Positions 1-13,084 of a stretch of DNA of 64,000 bases are shown here, one piece after another (position 1 is the stretch's first letter; each line of letters begins with the position of its first letter). The stretch is from positions 4,774,001 through 4,838,000 of the forward strand of contig NC_057318.1 in assembly GCF_000687475.1 (NCBI RefSeq), read 5' to 3'. The notes under the pieces were generated by a model. It ran no database searches. It saw only the letters and a program-made list of their open reading frames with translations, and was not told the DNA's origin. Source of the DNA: Ustilaginoidea virens. Taxonomy: Eukaryota > Ascomycota > Sordariomycetes > Hypocreales > Clavicipitaceae. A program made the translations under genes and the position numbers.

Positions 1-324
1 CCCAGACAAAGAGGCTGGCGCGGATTCGAATCGCTGCGCAAGTTGCCTCTTTCCGCCTTTACCACCCTCCCTGGTCGTTTGTGCTCGGCGCTGCGTTACC
101 AATCGCGGAGCTGTGCTGTGCTGTGCTGCGCTGCGCTGTGCCACCAGGGCCCATATTCACAAGTGCGCATGCCGAACCGGCAAGACGCTCTGGCCAAAGG
201 TGCTGCTGGCTGTACGGAGTAGAGCATAGAGCAACAGGTCGGTTGCCTCGGAGGGATCAATCAACAGCCTCCTCCCTTTGGTCTGTGCTGCGTACTTTGT
301 CCTCGTCTGGTTCCCGTAGAATCA

Positions 325-345
325 CCCCCCCCCCCCCCCCCCCCC
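325..345. repeat. Poly-C homopolymer
   Basis: An uninterrupted run of 21 C residues followed by a C-rich stretch. It makes the overlapping open reading frames here spuriously proline-rich. Confidence 0.95.
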
Positions 346-3300
346 TCCTCCCCCGGCCCCCCGGGGAGAATGGCATCGTGGACCAGCACAGCATGTCTCA
401 ACACGCGCTGACTGTGGGCTGCTGGTTTTTGAAACGACTAGACCCTCCCTTCCAGCCCGCGCTGTCGCTGTCGGCCACGCATCATGGCATATGGTACAGA
501 ATTGTACAGAGTAGAATAGACCACAAACCCCGGGTCAAGCAACGTCCTGCATGCTTCCAAAGCTGCACGCGCAATACATACCGCTGCTCCTTGGACCGGC
601 TGCCCGATGAAAGCCCGCGCACTCTTCAAGCGCCCAGTCTCTTTGTTCGCAACACGCGGACCACATCACCCTGGCGGCATACGACGTCTCACTCCCGGGT
701 TTCCCTCCCTGGCTGCCATCAGTCCTGGCGAGTGCTCCAATCAGCTTGCTCTTTTGCGTCCCCTCTTGATCGCCGGTCCCCCAAAAGCACCATACACCTT
801 GTTCTGTTTTGGCCCATTCCCTACAACGCGTTGCGTTGGGAGGAAAAACGCATCGACCACTGCACTCCATGCATGGGACGTGATCCCCATGATCAGTGTC
901 GGCGCAAGCCGCTCGTTGCTCCATCTCGGGGGAAGATGCAAACTTTTCTTTCACCGGGGGACTTCTGCCCCTTCTGCTGGCAGAAGCACTTTGTGTGTCT
1001 GTGACATGCTGTGTCAGTGAGAATGGACGTTCCTTGTCGTCGCGATCCAGCAGCGTGGCCTTGCCATCACCGTCGACTAGCTGCTCCGGGCTTTTCACGT
1101 CTTCGTCCAAACCGAGGCCGTTACTCGCGGAGAAATCACTGTCATGAGGAGCATCACCAGCGCATCTACAGATTCAATTATTCATCCTCGAGTGTCAATC
1201 TTTGCCGGGACGGCTTTTTCGTCTGGGAACCAACCCACCAGGCCCATTTGCTCGTCCATGACGAAGCTACCTTGGCCCGGTCGATCCCGCCACTTGGGCC
1301 CTGCGACGTTCTGGCCAAACTCGGTCATCCATATTACCATGCGTCAACGAGCCTTTCCAAGGCAATCGCAGCCACGACTTGACCAGCAGTACATGTACAT
1401 ATATGGGGGGGCGGGGGGGGAGGCGTTTGTGGTGTGGTGTGGTGAGGTGTGGTGATGTGTGGTTATGTGTGGTGTGATGTTGTGTGGAAATCGCATCACC
1501 AGGCGCATCTTGCACTCGGCATATGATCTGAACAGCCTTGACCCTTTGTGTAAACAAGTCTCAGCGCACGTTTCCCGTCTTGACTCCTTGCCCTCTTCTG
1601 TTGTGCCGGTTACCGTCGGCGAGCTGTAGAGCGTGATGAATAGTGAATATGGGAGGGGGGGGGCTTGACCGACACCTTCTTCAGCATTGGCCCGGCGGCA
1701 AAAGGCGGGCGGGCATTGTCTATCGCAAAACAAAAATTGTTTCCATGACGGGTTGGTCTTTGCGCCGCTGCCATACGTGATTCTGCACTGTTGGCTTGCC
1801 CATGTCCAAGAAAGCCTGTGGAGCATGAGTGTAAACGAATTGTCGTCCAGGCTTCCAATCAATCAAGGACGGGTCAAACCCGTCTTTTCTTTTGTTCAGC
1901 GGCGGCAAGTCTGTGAAAAGGATCAAAACATGCCATGCCACGCGCGTCACCACTCGAACCATCTTAGCGCCATCCGCCGCGCTTGCGCTTTCGTACTTGA
2001 CTCGACGTCCTGGCCCTGGAGCTGCCGATGCCGCATCACCGCCGTTGCGTCGGCAATGCCGCCTTGACAAAGATCTCACTCACAGCAGAGCTTTCCATCC
2101 CGTCACAACTGCTTCCGCATCTTGGTCGCGCCAATGTTGCCCTTTTCTTTTTTTTTTTTGGAAGCAAAAAAAATGAAGAAAAGGTGAAGGGGCAAAGATG
2201 GGACCCAGATGTAAAGAAAACGCTGGCGAGGGAAGACTTGTGTCTTTTTCCCTCAACTAAGAGCGAATTTCGGAGAGCGAGGGGGGGGAGGGGGGCTGAA
2301 GAATGGTGCGCAAGGGCCATATATGCCTTGTCAAGGTGTTGGACTGTGTTGACGAGCGAGGGTGGTTTCAAACTTCTGCAGACTTGGCACTAATATGTGA
2401 GCCAGAATCTTTTCGGTGTCCAGCATGCATTCAACACAACAATGCACGCCAAAGCGACTCCGGCAGAGATTTAGGAGACAGAAGACACAAAGAATAATAA
2501 ATTCTCCGCCACCAAGGAAGGGAGAAACATGGAGAGACAACAAGGAGAAGAAGAGATACGGGGGAAAGGCAATCAGGAAAGAATGGCAGGAAAGGGGAAA
2601 AGGAGAGAAGGGTTGTACTGCAAGCGTCAAAAATGGCTGATCAACGACCGAGCCGGTCGATCAAAGCCATCAGAACCGCTGCGCCCGGGCTGTCTCGAGT
2701 ATCAAGAGCAGGTCGATGATGGACATGACGGGTCCGAGTCAGGCGTGGGCGCGGCTGAGTAAAGGGGCACGATTGCTTGCTTGCCCCTTGTGTGTCTAGC
2801 CAAAGAATCGGCCAGGCAAAACTGCTTGACGCCGTTGTTGACTGACGGTTACTCCGTATACGAGCCACAACTGGAGAGCAGCCGAAGCGGAACGTGCTCG
2901 TGGCAAAACGCCAGCTGCATAGGGCCAGGCTCTCGCTTGCCTTGGTCTGATCTGTCGCAGCACACCGGACTCGCCCATCATTTCGACATGGCTTGTCGGA
3001 AGCAAGCCTCTCAGAGCCGGGCTCTTTCTTCCCACCGTCCACAACATATCGTGGGCTGCCAGGGAAGGGGACGAGAAGACAAAGAGGGGGTGGGAGGGAG
3101 CGGAGCGGAGCCGCCATTTTCTTTGAGGCCAAGCCTCCGCCCTCCCAGGAGCAAGCGCGGGTTACCTGCCCGTCAGCTTTTCGACCACGAACTTGACCAC
3201 TTGCAACACGGTGGGTAGATGGACGATTTGCGAGGTCTTTCCAAGAGAGGTATGGTGGCTATGTGACAGTGTTTTTTTGATGTCCTTTTTTTCTTTTTCT

Positions 3301-5886
3301 CTTTTTTTTTTTTTTTTTTTTCCGGTCCTTGTGCGTTGGCTGTACAGTTTCCCTTTCGCTCAAGTCTGTCTTCTGGGTCCAATAGCCAGACGCGCGCGTA
3401 TGGGCTCTGGGAGTGGCAAATTGGGCAAATTGCAGGACGAGGGGTGAGCTGAGTAAAGAAGCATTGGCGGGCGGGATTGCCGGCTGTCCAATCAAGCGGG
3501 CTAGGCGCCCCTGTTAGCGCGTCCCGATAACTCGGTTCGTCCCGGTCAGGTGTGACATGATGATACTCCCATGACAGGTCGGGAGTGGGGCCGCTGGCTT
3601 TGTCAGACTCCTCAAGTCCTCACCACTTGGTCCTTGTCCGAGTCCCCCACTACTACCCCCTGCCTACCTGCTGAAGCGATGGGCCTGGGGCCCTCGCCCT
3701 TTTAATTCCACTTGTCCCTCCACTGTACATACTGGCTTTGCCCCGAAAGAGAACGAGGCTTGCTGTAGCTGGCTCGTGCTTGTTCTGCATTTCCCCTCGT
3801 CTCATGTCGCCGACATTCTCGGAGACACGGTGCAGCAATGGATATCCAGAGGAGTCCAAGGACTTGTCGAAAATGTCGGGAAAGCGCTCTCATCCTAGCT
3901 TGGGTTCCCCGAGGGGGGGTTGACCCACGGCAGCCTCCCCTTGCCCGGTGACTGATGCATCGCATCGTCAATAAATGGGTCAAGAGTTAATCCCTTGAGC
4001 GGGTGTGAGGGCGGTTGCTAGGCGAAGGCGGCCAAGCGTTTTAGGCGAGATCCGGCTGATACCCAGTCATGAGGGGCAAAAACGACCGTCTCCAAATCAA
4101 AGGCTCTTTGTGCCTACAGCTCCAGAGACCGCCTCTGAAGGGTGCTGTAATGAGACGACCGCCGTTTTCGTTTTCGTCCCTGCGTGGCCTCAGCTGCAAC
4201 TCAGGCGGGGTTTCACCGTTGAGAAGCTCATTTCTGCCTCCATTCCAGCCGCGATGCGTCCGTGACAGGTTGGTCGAAATGCAACTGCACACAGCCTCGA
4301 AACACGTATTCCAGAGCTTCATGTCCCTATTGACTCTGTCAGAAGGACTTTAAAAGCGTGCGCATCACTCCCTTCGATTGCCCCAATGGGGTGACATGGC
4401 AGCCACATGTGTGACCCCAAGTCCCCTAATACCGGATCTGCAAAGCGGCTGCCATCGTCATTGATGCGACAGGTACTTCCGTGTCCGGAACAGACGACGA
4501 GACAATGCCGGATTTCATTTGTTCAAATCTAACCATGTTGGTATGCTCCCCCGGATTTGACCCCTGTAAGACGGCCTTGGAAGGGCATTTGAACTCGACG
4601 TATCTGTTCTCCAACCCAGGTCGATGTGTGTGAATGGTTCCAGCTGATACCAACCTGTTCTGATCGTCGCCATTGTCGATCAGCCATGCTTTACACTAGC
4701 GTCTTTTCCGGGGGTCCCCAATCGGCATCGGCTGCTACTTTCGAATTCGGATCCGTGATTGACTGTTCTAGTCCGTAGTATTGAACATCGGAAGACGTTG
4801 GGGCCAAATGTCATCCGGGAAATCGCAGACCCTGGTTCAGTCACCTGCCCTCCACAGGTAGGAGGCTGGCTGCCAGTAGCGGCGGCCTTTGAGCTCCACC
4901 CGAAGGTCAACAACCAGTAGTTGCTTATCATGGACTGGCCTGGACCCTGCGAGTCCGAGGAGAAAAGAATGCAAGCATAATGGAGCTGATGATTACACAG
5001 ATGCGGCATGCAAGTGGATGGGCGACCAATAGGCTTACAGCCCCTTTAAGCTGGCCTGATACAGAAGCCACCTTTTCTGTTTGACGAGTTTGAGAAACCA
5101 CCTGTCTTCTCGTGACGAGAGTTGGCTGCGCAGTATTTTTTTTGCTTTTGTTTTCCTTCTTGTTTCTTTCTTTTTTGGGTTTCGAAATTGCACTCGGTAA
5201 CCGTTCGGTTTCGAGGTTGACCCAGTTGACTGTGCTGCTGGGGCTGCGGGCTCCCAAACATTCCGTGTCAAAGGATTTTAAGAACACCTTCGACCTACGT
5301 CATGGGCCCGCAATGCTTAATGATATGAGCTCTATCCTGGTTGGAAAATGGGACCCTGCTCTTAGGACCAAAGGCATCTCTTTGCGACGTTTCTCCGAGA
5401 CGGAGAGGATACGTGATCTCCCTGAAAAATTGGTATAGTTGCGGTATAACACCTTGAAAGATGCCGAAATTTTGATACCCCTTAAGATCATCGTCGGCTC
5501 TAACTTGTCATGTTAAGAGCTTGGGGCATGAATGATTAATCGCTTCCTCCGTCCAGGCTTGATGAAGGAATATTCATTTCCCAATATTGAGGAGATTAAA
5601 CACCGCCTCTACCCGAGATATATCAGTATGAAAAAGCACAGGGTGTAATCCGCACTATGCGTCTGACCGTACACACCTGGTTGAACAGCCACGCTCTCAT
5701 CGAGAGTTCATGGTCTCGCTAGTTCGGCCCAGTCATCAACCGTTGAAGGGTTATATTTTTTTTTCCCAACGGGACCTGAAATGAGGCCTAAACAACTATC
5801 AGCCGCGCTTGCGGAAGCGACCCAATCTCAGCGCATCAGAACTCCGCTTTAATGGCGCTCGTTCGCCAAGCAAGCAAAGTCCTGTT

Positions 5887-5910
5887 GCTGCTGCTGCTGC
5901 TGCTGCTGCT
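5887..5910. repeat. (CTG)n microsatellite
   Basis: Eight consecutive CTG units in intergenic DNA. The same trinucleotide type recurs in coding and non-coding DNA elsewhere in the window. Confidence 0.9.
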
Positions 5911-6583
5911 TTGGGCCTCTTGACATGACCAGGGCGGGGTGCTGCGACATGACTAGCTAGGTATGTACGTATAGCGCACAGTACCATTTTCTTCCTCTGA
6001 TGAATCGACAGGAAACTGGCGGCAAGCGCTGATAGCCGCAACGGGTGGACTTGATGCCATGTTCATTCATATCGTGTATATATCGTTCTGTTCCGGCTTG
6101 GCCACCGATTTGAACAAAAGCAGACAAAAAAAAAAGGCTGCATCCGACGAACCAGACATTTGTGACACTGTGTAGTGCCAGGCAGAAGCCAGATGCGGTC
6201 AGGGCATTGGGCACGGAGTACGGAGTATGGAGTAGTCTGGTGCCAAGTTGGAAGCATGGCTCGCCAACACTCCCTGGTTGGCTTGTTGCCGGTCACCACC
6301 CAGACCGCACTTGCCAAATCTTGACAAATCTTGCACCCCCTTGCCTTGCTTCTTGCCATTTCAGCAGTGCCATTTCAGCAGCCGTGGCTTCCCCGGTTCC
6401 ACTCACACGGATTGACATGGCATGCCCCCTCCCATCTCAGCCTGGTCTCGCTCCAGGCTGACCGAAGGGACCGAAGCTAGGTAGTTGACCAGAAGTTGGA
6501 ATTCCCACACACCGGCAGCAGTTCCCCTCGTCAGATTTTTCCCCCAAGGCCAGGCTGAGAGATTATGGCACTGCTTCAGGATG

Positions 6584-6643
6584 GGCTTGGGCTTGTGCTT
6601 GTGCTTGTGCTTGTGCTTGAGCTTGAGCTTGTGCTGTGCTTGG
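6584..6643. repeat. GCTTGT/GCTTGA hexamer tandem array
   Basis: About ten imperfect copies of a GCTTGK hexamer. Frames through it give a Leu-Val or Lys-His repeat that should not be read as protein. Confidence 0.9.
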
Positions 6644-7515
6644 GCCCGAGCTTCCAATCTGTAGTCGAATACCGAGGACCGTGTGGATCCGCAGCGTCAT
6701 TTCTTGTGGCGGAACTCCCGGTTTGTCTCCATCCGTCTCTTGGTCTGTGTGGCTTTCGGTGGTCTGTCCTGGGCGAAGGCTTGGCCGCTGTTCCTGTGAT
6801 CTTACGTCCTTTTATTGTCGTTGCTATTGTCGTTGCTATTGTCCTTCACACTCGGTATCTCCTATAGTGTCAGCTCAGTTGCTGACGGACCATTTTTGCC
6901 TGCGTATGGGCGAGATTCCCGCCTGCTTCCTGCGGATCTGGGGATTATCGTCGGACCCCTTACGGGCCTCTAATGTCTTGAGCGCGCATACGCATCTCTT
7001 TGAGACCGATATGACCAGTTGACGTTGACTCCTGACCGTATTTCCACAGATGCTGTACCAGTTCAGGTATACTACGCTTTGCAAGGTACTTCTTCTTGAA
7101 CGCCCCTTGTCAGCATTACAGAAGTCCCCTGGCGCTTTGAATTTGCCACGAGCTACTTTGCACGGCAGACGTCTTCCGCACCTTGCGGGGTCCCTGGAGG
7201 TAAATCTTGTTGTTTGGCCAGGAATGGTCGATTCAACCACCTCGGACCAAACGAATCAAAGAGCAATGCACGAGCACGCAGCGGCATGCGCCTACTGCAG
7301 AGCACCCTGCAGAACGCCCAGGAGCTTCTTCATCTTCGGAAGGACAGGTGACTTGACTGGTGGCGCCCGTCGGGTTATCCCAGCCAAATCCCTCTCGGCC
7401 GAGTTGCCGCCATTTGCTTTACAGCTCCCTACCCTCCCTACCTCCTACCTGAGGTCCTTAGCCAATAGCTTTCCCTCTAGGCTAACCTCTGTATGTTTAA
7501 GCAGAATGGGTCATG

Positions 7516-7566
7516 TAGGTAGGTAGGTAGGTAGGTATCTACCAGGCTACATACCTACCTAGGTAC
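7516..7566. repeat. GGTA tetranucleotide repeat and TACCTAGGTA palindrome
   Basis: About five GGTA units are followed by the inverted form (ACCTACCTAGG), so the segment can fold on itself. It ends in the perfect palindrome TACCTAGGTA at 7556-7565. The same 10-mer appears at 10302 and 30250. Confidence 0.8.
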
Positions 7567-9255
7567 CGAGTAGATGCGTACCTGATAGCCGCCCGTAAGC
7601 AGGAGGTATGTAGATGATGGTTAAAGGTCAGAGGTCAGGCTGGTAGGTACTAGGTACGCAGGCACTTGCTATAATACCGTGAGCACCTGGACGCGAAAGC
7701 CACATGCTCTAGGTACCAGTACTTGAGCATCCCGAATCGGATCGGCCTTACGGCTGCCTTTCCCCCCCTGTGCGTTATGCTAAGTTGAGTAATCCTACAA
7801 TCCATGGTCGAGGATTCGTTCCTCAAACCTGGCTCATCATCGACTTACGACTCGACTCATCACTCAGCTCTCTTAGCTTCCCTAGCCTCTTCAGCTTTCT
7901 AAAAACTCCCTGCCTGATGGTTGGTCAAGACAGCAGTTGGCAACAGCACCCACCTTGGGTGCACAAGGTACCTGAACCTATCGCCCAATGCCTACATGCA
8001 CCAAAAATGAAGTACCCGGGAACTTGAGGTACCGAGGATTTCATCCACCTTGACGCCAGCTGAATCTTCTGTTTGATCCTCCTACTTGAGGACAGCCAGA
8101 AGGATGTCTGGTTCCTGCCATGCCGTCTGGTGATAGTCAGCGCGGAGCTTACTGCGAGGGCAGCGATTGCTCACCAGCTCGTTGCCTTGCCTCTGCCATG
8201 GAGGGTGCATACTGCTGCAAGGGGGACAACTTTCTCTGAGGGGGAAAAAAAAAAATAAAAATAAAACAAAAATAAAAAAAAGTTGGCAACATCACGGGTG
8301 AGAATCGCATTCATTCTCTGCATCGGGGTTCCTCGCTTCCCCGGGCTCCTCCCACTCATGACTATGGCTCTCGCATCATCTACGGGACCGAACACCATGG
8401 CAACAAAATGACAATAGCCATGGGGGCTTGGATGTACAAGTATCGGAATGGCATGCTCGCATGCTCCCCTCCCCACCTCTTGACGGTCTGGTGTCTTTAT
8501 GACAACAGATACGGAAACCGATTAACGCTCAAGGCCCTGCCAAGTGCCAAACACTGCCACGCCCCCGTGCATTTGGTGTATTTGGTGCCTACGTGTATCA
8601 TTTAATCATTTTTGGTCCTCAAACAGATGTGGCCTGGTCCATCCTGGCACGTAGGTCCCACAGCACGGCGTCGTACCACGTTCATGTTTTCCCGTCTTTG
8701 TACTCCGTACTGCATGACCTATTCTCGAGGAGGCGTTAGCCTCTGGAGAAGACGAGGCTGTTGACAAAGTGGCAAAGCCGGAGCTTGGCTCCATGTCACC
8801 TTTTTGCATGGATTCAGATTGCCACGCACGTCAACGTTGTCGCGAGTCTTCGAGAGTCTCGAGTCGAAAACCCACTCCCATCTGGCTCGTTGAAACTCCC
8901 CCACCTCACCAGATGAGAACAGGGGAAAAAAAGACTGGGAAATCATCGCCCGCATGCTCTTGCCCCACGCTCCATTGGGGGCGCCCCCTCTCCGCAAAAA
9001 AAACACCCCCCCCCCCCATGCCCCACGCTCCACGCCACATACCCACCCTCATTTTGAGCTTCAACCTAATTTGGAAGATCCCGGGGAGGGGGAGTGCAGC
9101 AGCCCTCTGGCGGCTAACCTCATGCAAGCCAGGACGAGAGTGTATATGGCCGAACTCATCGGCGGCGACCGTGTTGGGAAGGAAAGAAACACCAGACTCT
9201 TGGCCTGTCAAACACCGGCGTGCACGCATGTCCCTTGTTCCCCTCCATCGCACCT

Positions 9256-9292
9256 ATGGAATCCCATGGCATCCCATGGCATCCCATGGTGC
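9256..9292. repeat. CATCCCATGG decamer tandem repeat
   Basis: Three to four head-to-tail copies of a decamer containing an NcoI-type CCATGG palindrome. A CATA tetranucleotide repeat lies about 200 bases downstream (near 9487-9508). Confidence 0.85.
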
Positions 9293-9580
9293 ATGTCTTT
9301 TATTTCCACGCCCGCACCAAACCCCATACCCCTCTCCCCTGCCCGTGCTTGATCCACGGCCCAATCACGCCAGACACTCCCCCCAGCCCAGCCCAGCCCA
9401 GAACAACGCGAAACCCCGGCGGGGCTCGCTCTTTGCCATGCCCTGCCCTGCCCTGCTCATTTGGGTGGGTGTGTCTGCCTTTGGCTACATACATACATAC
9501 ATACATGCGCGATTCGTCCCTGCTCTTCCTGCTCTGTCCGATTCAAAGGATCTGCACCGCATCTTACCTGGAATCGCCAT

Positions 9581-9665
9581 TTATAACAAATAGGGCGGAC
9601 CGTCTACAATCTGTCTGATCCTCTATTCTTTGTCTCTTCTTTCTTCATCGTCTTCAATCTTGCCC
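9581..9665 (+). promoter_or_regulatory. Probable core promoter and start region of the SANT-like regulator gene
   Basis: TTATAA at 9581-9586 lies about 35 bases before a strongly pyrimidine-rich segment (roughly 9617-9660), the usual look of a fungal transcription start region. It sits 420-500 bases before the chosen ATG at 10086, giving a leader of ordinary length for a regulatory gene. This is inferred from composition only. Confidence 0.35.
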
Positions 9666-10085
9666 GCAAGCACAACTGGACCCCAAACTTTTGGAGTACC
9701 CGAGTGTCTAGCAAGGCCGCGGCCTCGGCTTTCATGCTTTGTTTGATAACCTCATACCAACCGACCTACCTGGCTTCCAATTCACACCCATTTGCCGCTT
9801 CACTGCTTCACTGCTTCCACCGCGAAGCGTTTGCATCGCAAAAACAATAACATCAACAAGGGGTTGTCAATATAGGCCCCAACGCTGCTCTATTTATATG
9901 CCCTTGGACAACCCTGAATCAAGAGCATCATCAGGTTGACATCACCCATTCAATCATAGTTTACCGAGACATTGATTCTTCCTCGCCCCCGGCGCTGTCA
10001 TACTAACTGTGTGTCAATACCGCCTGAGAAAGTCTTCGGGAACTGACCAATCCTCTTTGGTTGCCATTTCACGGACGGCTTAATC

Positions 10086-11962
10086 ATGGTCGAGCAACAC
10101 ACCTTTATTGCTTCTATTCTCTCTCCCACAGACGCTCTGTCCGAGGAGACTCGAAGTCTTTCCGACGTCGCAACATCTTCCACCTCTAGCTATCCAGACC
10201 TGATAGCTTACTCTGCGGTAGGTGGTGACATTGGACTTGCTGCTTCCTATTCCTTCTTGATTGTCACTGGCAACCTGCCCAAGGCATGTGAGCTACCTAC
10301 CTACCTAGGTACCTAGTCAAACTGATATGTAAACTGTAACCCAGGTCTCCCCTTTTACAGTTTCCACGCAGTGCGAGTCGAACCTTCTGACACCCATCTC
10401 TACTGCTGACTCGCCTCCTTTGCAACAAAACCACAAATTCATGGTTGGCCAATATCCTCCTCCTCCCGAAAGCCCACACGGTCAGGAACCGACACCTCCG
10501 GGAAGCACCAAGATGTACCATCAATGGGGTCACCATCACTTCGAGATGAGCCATCATGCTAGCCAAGGCAGCTCTCCCATGCACACTCCCGGTCACATGG
10601 CGCCAGATTTCTACATGGCGGACAGGAGAACGCCAGGACCACCCGAGCCCTACATGGGAAGCTACAGTGTGTCAAATGCCAGCCAACATGGCTCGCTCTC
10701 CCAATCCGACTCGCCCTATTATCTAGAAATGCCCCAACTTCATAGTCAGAGCTCCTTACTCCTTCGTGGTAATGCTCCTATGCCGTTGGGGCCGGGTTCT
10801 CGAGAGCTGGACCGTGACATGTCCATGCCAGCGCCGCTTCTGCACGACGCACCTCGAACGTCACCCTGCCGTCGGCCTGGTCGGCTTGACTCGACCGAGA
10901 TGGTGGATACTGCCGACCGACAGAGCACGGAGGTATTGCGCTCTTCCAGTGACTCCCCACGAAAACGCGCTGCGGTCATCGGAAACAACCGTGTGAAGAA
11001 GCTGACTGGCAGGAGAAAGTCGAGGAAGAACATGTCTCAATCCCAGCCAACTGAAGAGCACACAAATTGCAACGGAGAGCAGGTTCCTCCTACTCTAAAG
11101 GAGACTTGCCCAGACGAGGAGCGTTGCATTTTTGAATCCCGTTGGCGTCATCGCAACAAGAGAGGTCAAGACATGTGGGACAGTATTCAGAGTGACTTTT
11201 ACAAGAAGTTTAACAAGAGCCATGGCAAGGAGATGCTCCAAATGAAATTCAGGCGAGCTCGCTCCAAGTATATTGAATGGCTGCCGAAAGATGTACGCAT
11301 CGCGTTAGCACGTTCTCTTTGTGCCCCCCCCCCCTCCCCCCCTTTTTTTTTCTTTTTTTTTCCCTTTTTTTTTTGTATTCTTCCCAACCCTTTCCGCACT
11401 GTTGCCTCAAGAACTGTATACTTTTTTTTTTTTGGGAAACACATTGGAGAAAAAGACTAATTGTTTCCGTCATTGATAGGAGGAAATCCTTCGCGATGCC
11501 TGGAAGAAGGTGGAGCAAGAACGCTATCAACTGATCCTCGACACTTTTCTCGACATGGGTGGCTCGCGTAATATGCGGCTGAACTCGAGCGACATCGAGG
11601 TCAAGTTGGTAAATGACCTCAAGATCGAAGAGCATCTCTACATGGATTGCTTTCAAGAGATCGATGTCCGACGCCGCAAGAAACTATCATCAAGGAAGCG
11701 CAGTGGTGGTGGGGACAAGGGCCACGACGACGCGGCGTTGGGTAGTGATGTGATGAGTCTAGAGCCACGTCATGCTCACGACGATGACGAAGTCATCAAT
11801 CAAGTACACCAGCCTCGGTCGGCTCGTTGGGAGACATCGCCAGCTAGTCATGTCGAGATGATTGACATGCAAATGTGGGAGGGTCGAGGTAACATGAAAA
11901 TCGAGCCGCCGTCAGCACCCCACCGGCTACTAAACAATATGAGTGGTCGTGCCATGTATTAG
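10086..11962 (+). CDS. SANT/Myb-like domain protein, putative transcription regulator
   Basis: Proposed exons 10086-10287, 10361-11292 and 11480-11962 give 538 residues. Intron 1 (73 bp) has a GTGAGC donor, a CTGAT branch and a TTACAG acceptor, and joins the frames exactly. Intron 2 (187 bp) has GTACGC and ATAG ends and a long C/T tract. The first 315 residues are Pro/Ser/His-rich and look disordered, with a basic KKLTGRRKSRKN patch that could be a nuclear signal. Residues of about 318-435 form the only folded-looking part, with spaced Trp residues in a basic setting (ESRWRHRNKRG, DMWDSIQ, EWLPKDEEILRDAWKKV), which suggests a SANT/Myb or Myb/SANT-like helix-turn-helix. I recall similar fungal proteins of unclear function and give no symbol. 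If intron 1 is wrong, the ATG at 10441 would start a shorter protein. Confidence 0.65.
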
Positions 11963-12995
11963 GGGGAATGTCGTCAATTACAAAGAAAAAAAAAGGCGAA
12001 TGATTTTGTTTCATGATATTCTCTCCTGTTGCTAGATTTTGTCGATTACGAGGGAAGCTTCGCGTGGCTGGTGGTTTAGGATTACATTTTACAGTAGTGG
12101 AGCTGGGAGTTTGGTGAAGGGGGACGGTGCACAACGGTTTGTACATGAAACATTGACATAATGAGCATACTGTCCTTTCTGCGGGGTTAATTCTCTTGAC
12201 GGAATGCCCTGGTTAGGTCAATAGGTTACAAGACTCTTACTTGGCTTTGGTAAATTTCATCGGTCCATGACGTAACGGTGTGGCGCGTTGCTCCAGTCCA
12301 GACCGCTTCACAAACGGGACATGGGGACCAGGCACCAGCCAGTGGTGGTGCATCTTGTCGAACAGAGACGGGACCCCCTCATCATCATCATCATCTTGAT
12401 CTACTTGGAACATAACCATGATGGAACTCGGCCCTTGCGGCAGCCGGCATGAGCGGGTTCGGGGGCTCTTCTGGGCCCGTAATCCGGGAGATGCTGGCCT
12501 GGTCCGGGGAGGGGGGGGGGCTGGCTGGTGAAGCTCGGTGGTGAGCGGAGTACCGGCTGAGTGCTAGTCCACTGCCAGTGCCGGTGCCGGTGCCGATCCT
12601 GCCATATTGCCAGGGGCCAGGGGCCAGGATGCAAGACTAGGGGACTGGCTGGACCCGTGGAGCAGCTGAGGAGACAACATACATATTTGAAAATTCACAG
12701 CTGTCAGTTACAGCACGGCCAGCTGTGCTATGTACATGCACGTCAGCTACAGTACATACCTAGGATACCAGGTTACATGTAGCCTGGGATTAGGCGGAGC
12801 ATCTGCTCCCTGGCGGTGCACTCGGCAGGCTGGGCTCGAAAGACCCCCGCTTGCACGAGACAAAATGTCGAAATGTCAACCGCGCGAGCAGTCAATTCGG
12901 TCGAATACCTAGCCACATGCATTGATGGATTGATGGACTCGAGTCCGGGTGGTAGCGCTAGGGCAAAGGGGAAATGGCCAAAGGTCTGGTACCCG

Positions 12996-13084
12996 AAAAA
13001 AAAAAAAAAAAAAGAAAAAGAAAAAAGAGAGAAAGAGAGTAAGAGAGAAAGAGAGAAAGAGAGAAAGAGAGAGAGAGAAAGACA
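12996..13084. repeat. Poly-A followed by GAAAGA/GAGA purine tract
   Basis: About 18 A residues run into a long, nearly uninterrupted purine strand built of GAAAGA and GAGA units. Confidence 0.9.

Larger units (their letters stand above)
1..9580. other. Gene-poor stretch, no recognisable gene
   Basis: About 9.6 kb in which I recognise no protein family, tRNA or rRNA. Open frames up to about 300 codons occur on both strands, but they overlap one another, mostly lack an ATG near their start, and read through homopolymers and simple repeats. The stretch holds poly-C (325-345), poly-T (3302-3321), CTG repeats, GCTTGT repeats, GGTA repeats and CATCCCATGG repeats, plus four exact copies of the 9-mer TACGGAGTA or its complement (213, 2850, 6219, 8701). 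Around 4400-5700 the DNA looks more AT-rich. It could hold non-coding transcripts, or be the long upstream region of the putative regulator at 10086. An unrecognised gene cannot be excluded. Confidence 0.6.

Noticed and set aside
20..33. GGATTCGAATC, similar to a tRNA B box
   Set aside because: It is part of a palindrome at the window edge with no A box or acceptor stem that I could pair.
81..1110. Overlapping open frames of 307, 191 and 137 codons on both strands
   Set aside because: They start at non-ATG codons or cross the poly-C run, overlap each other, and contain no family motif.
7050..7526. ATG-started frame of 158 codons, plus strand
   Set aside because: No recognisable domain, no intron logic, and it runs into GGTA repeats. 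Not strong enough to call.
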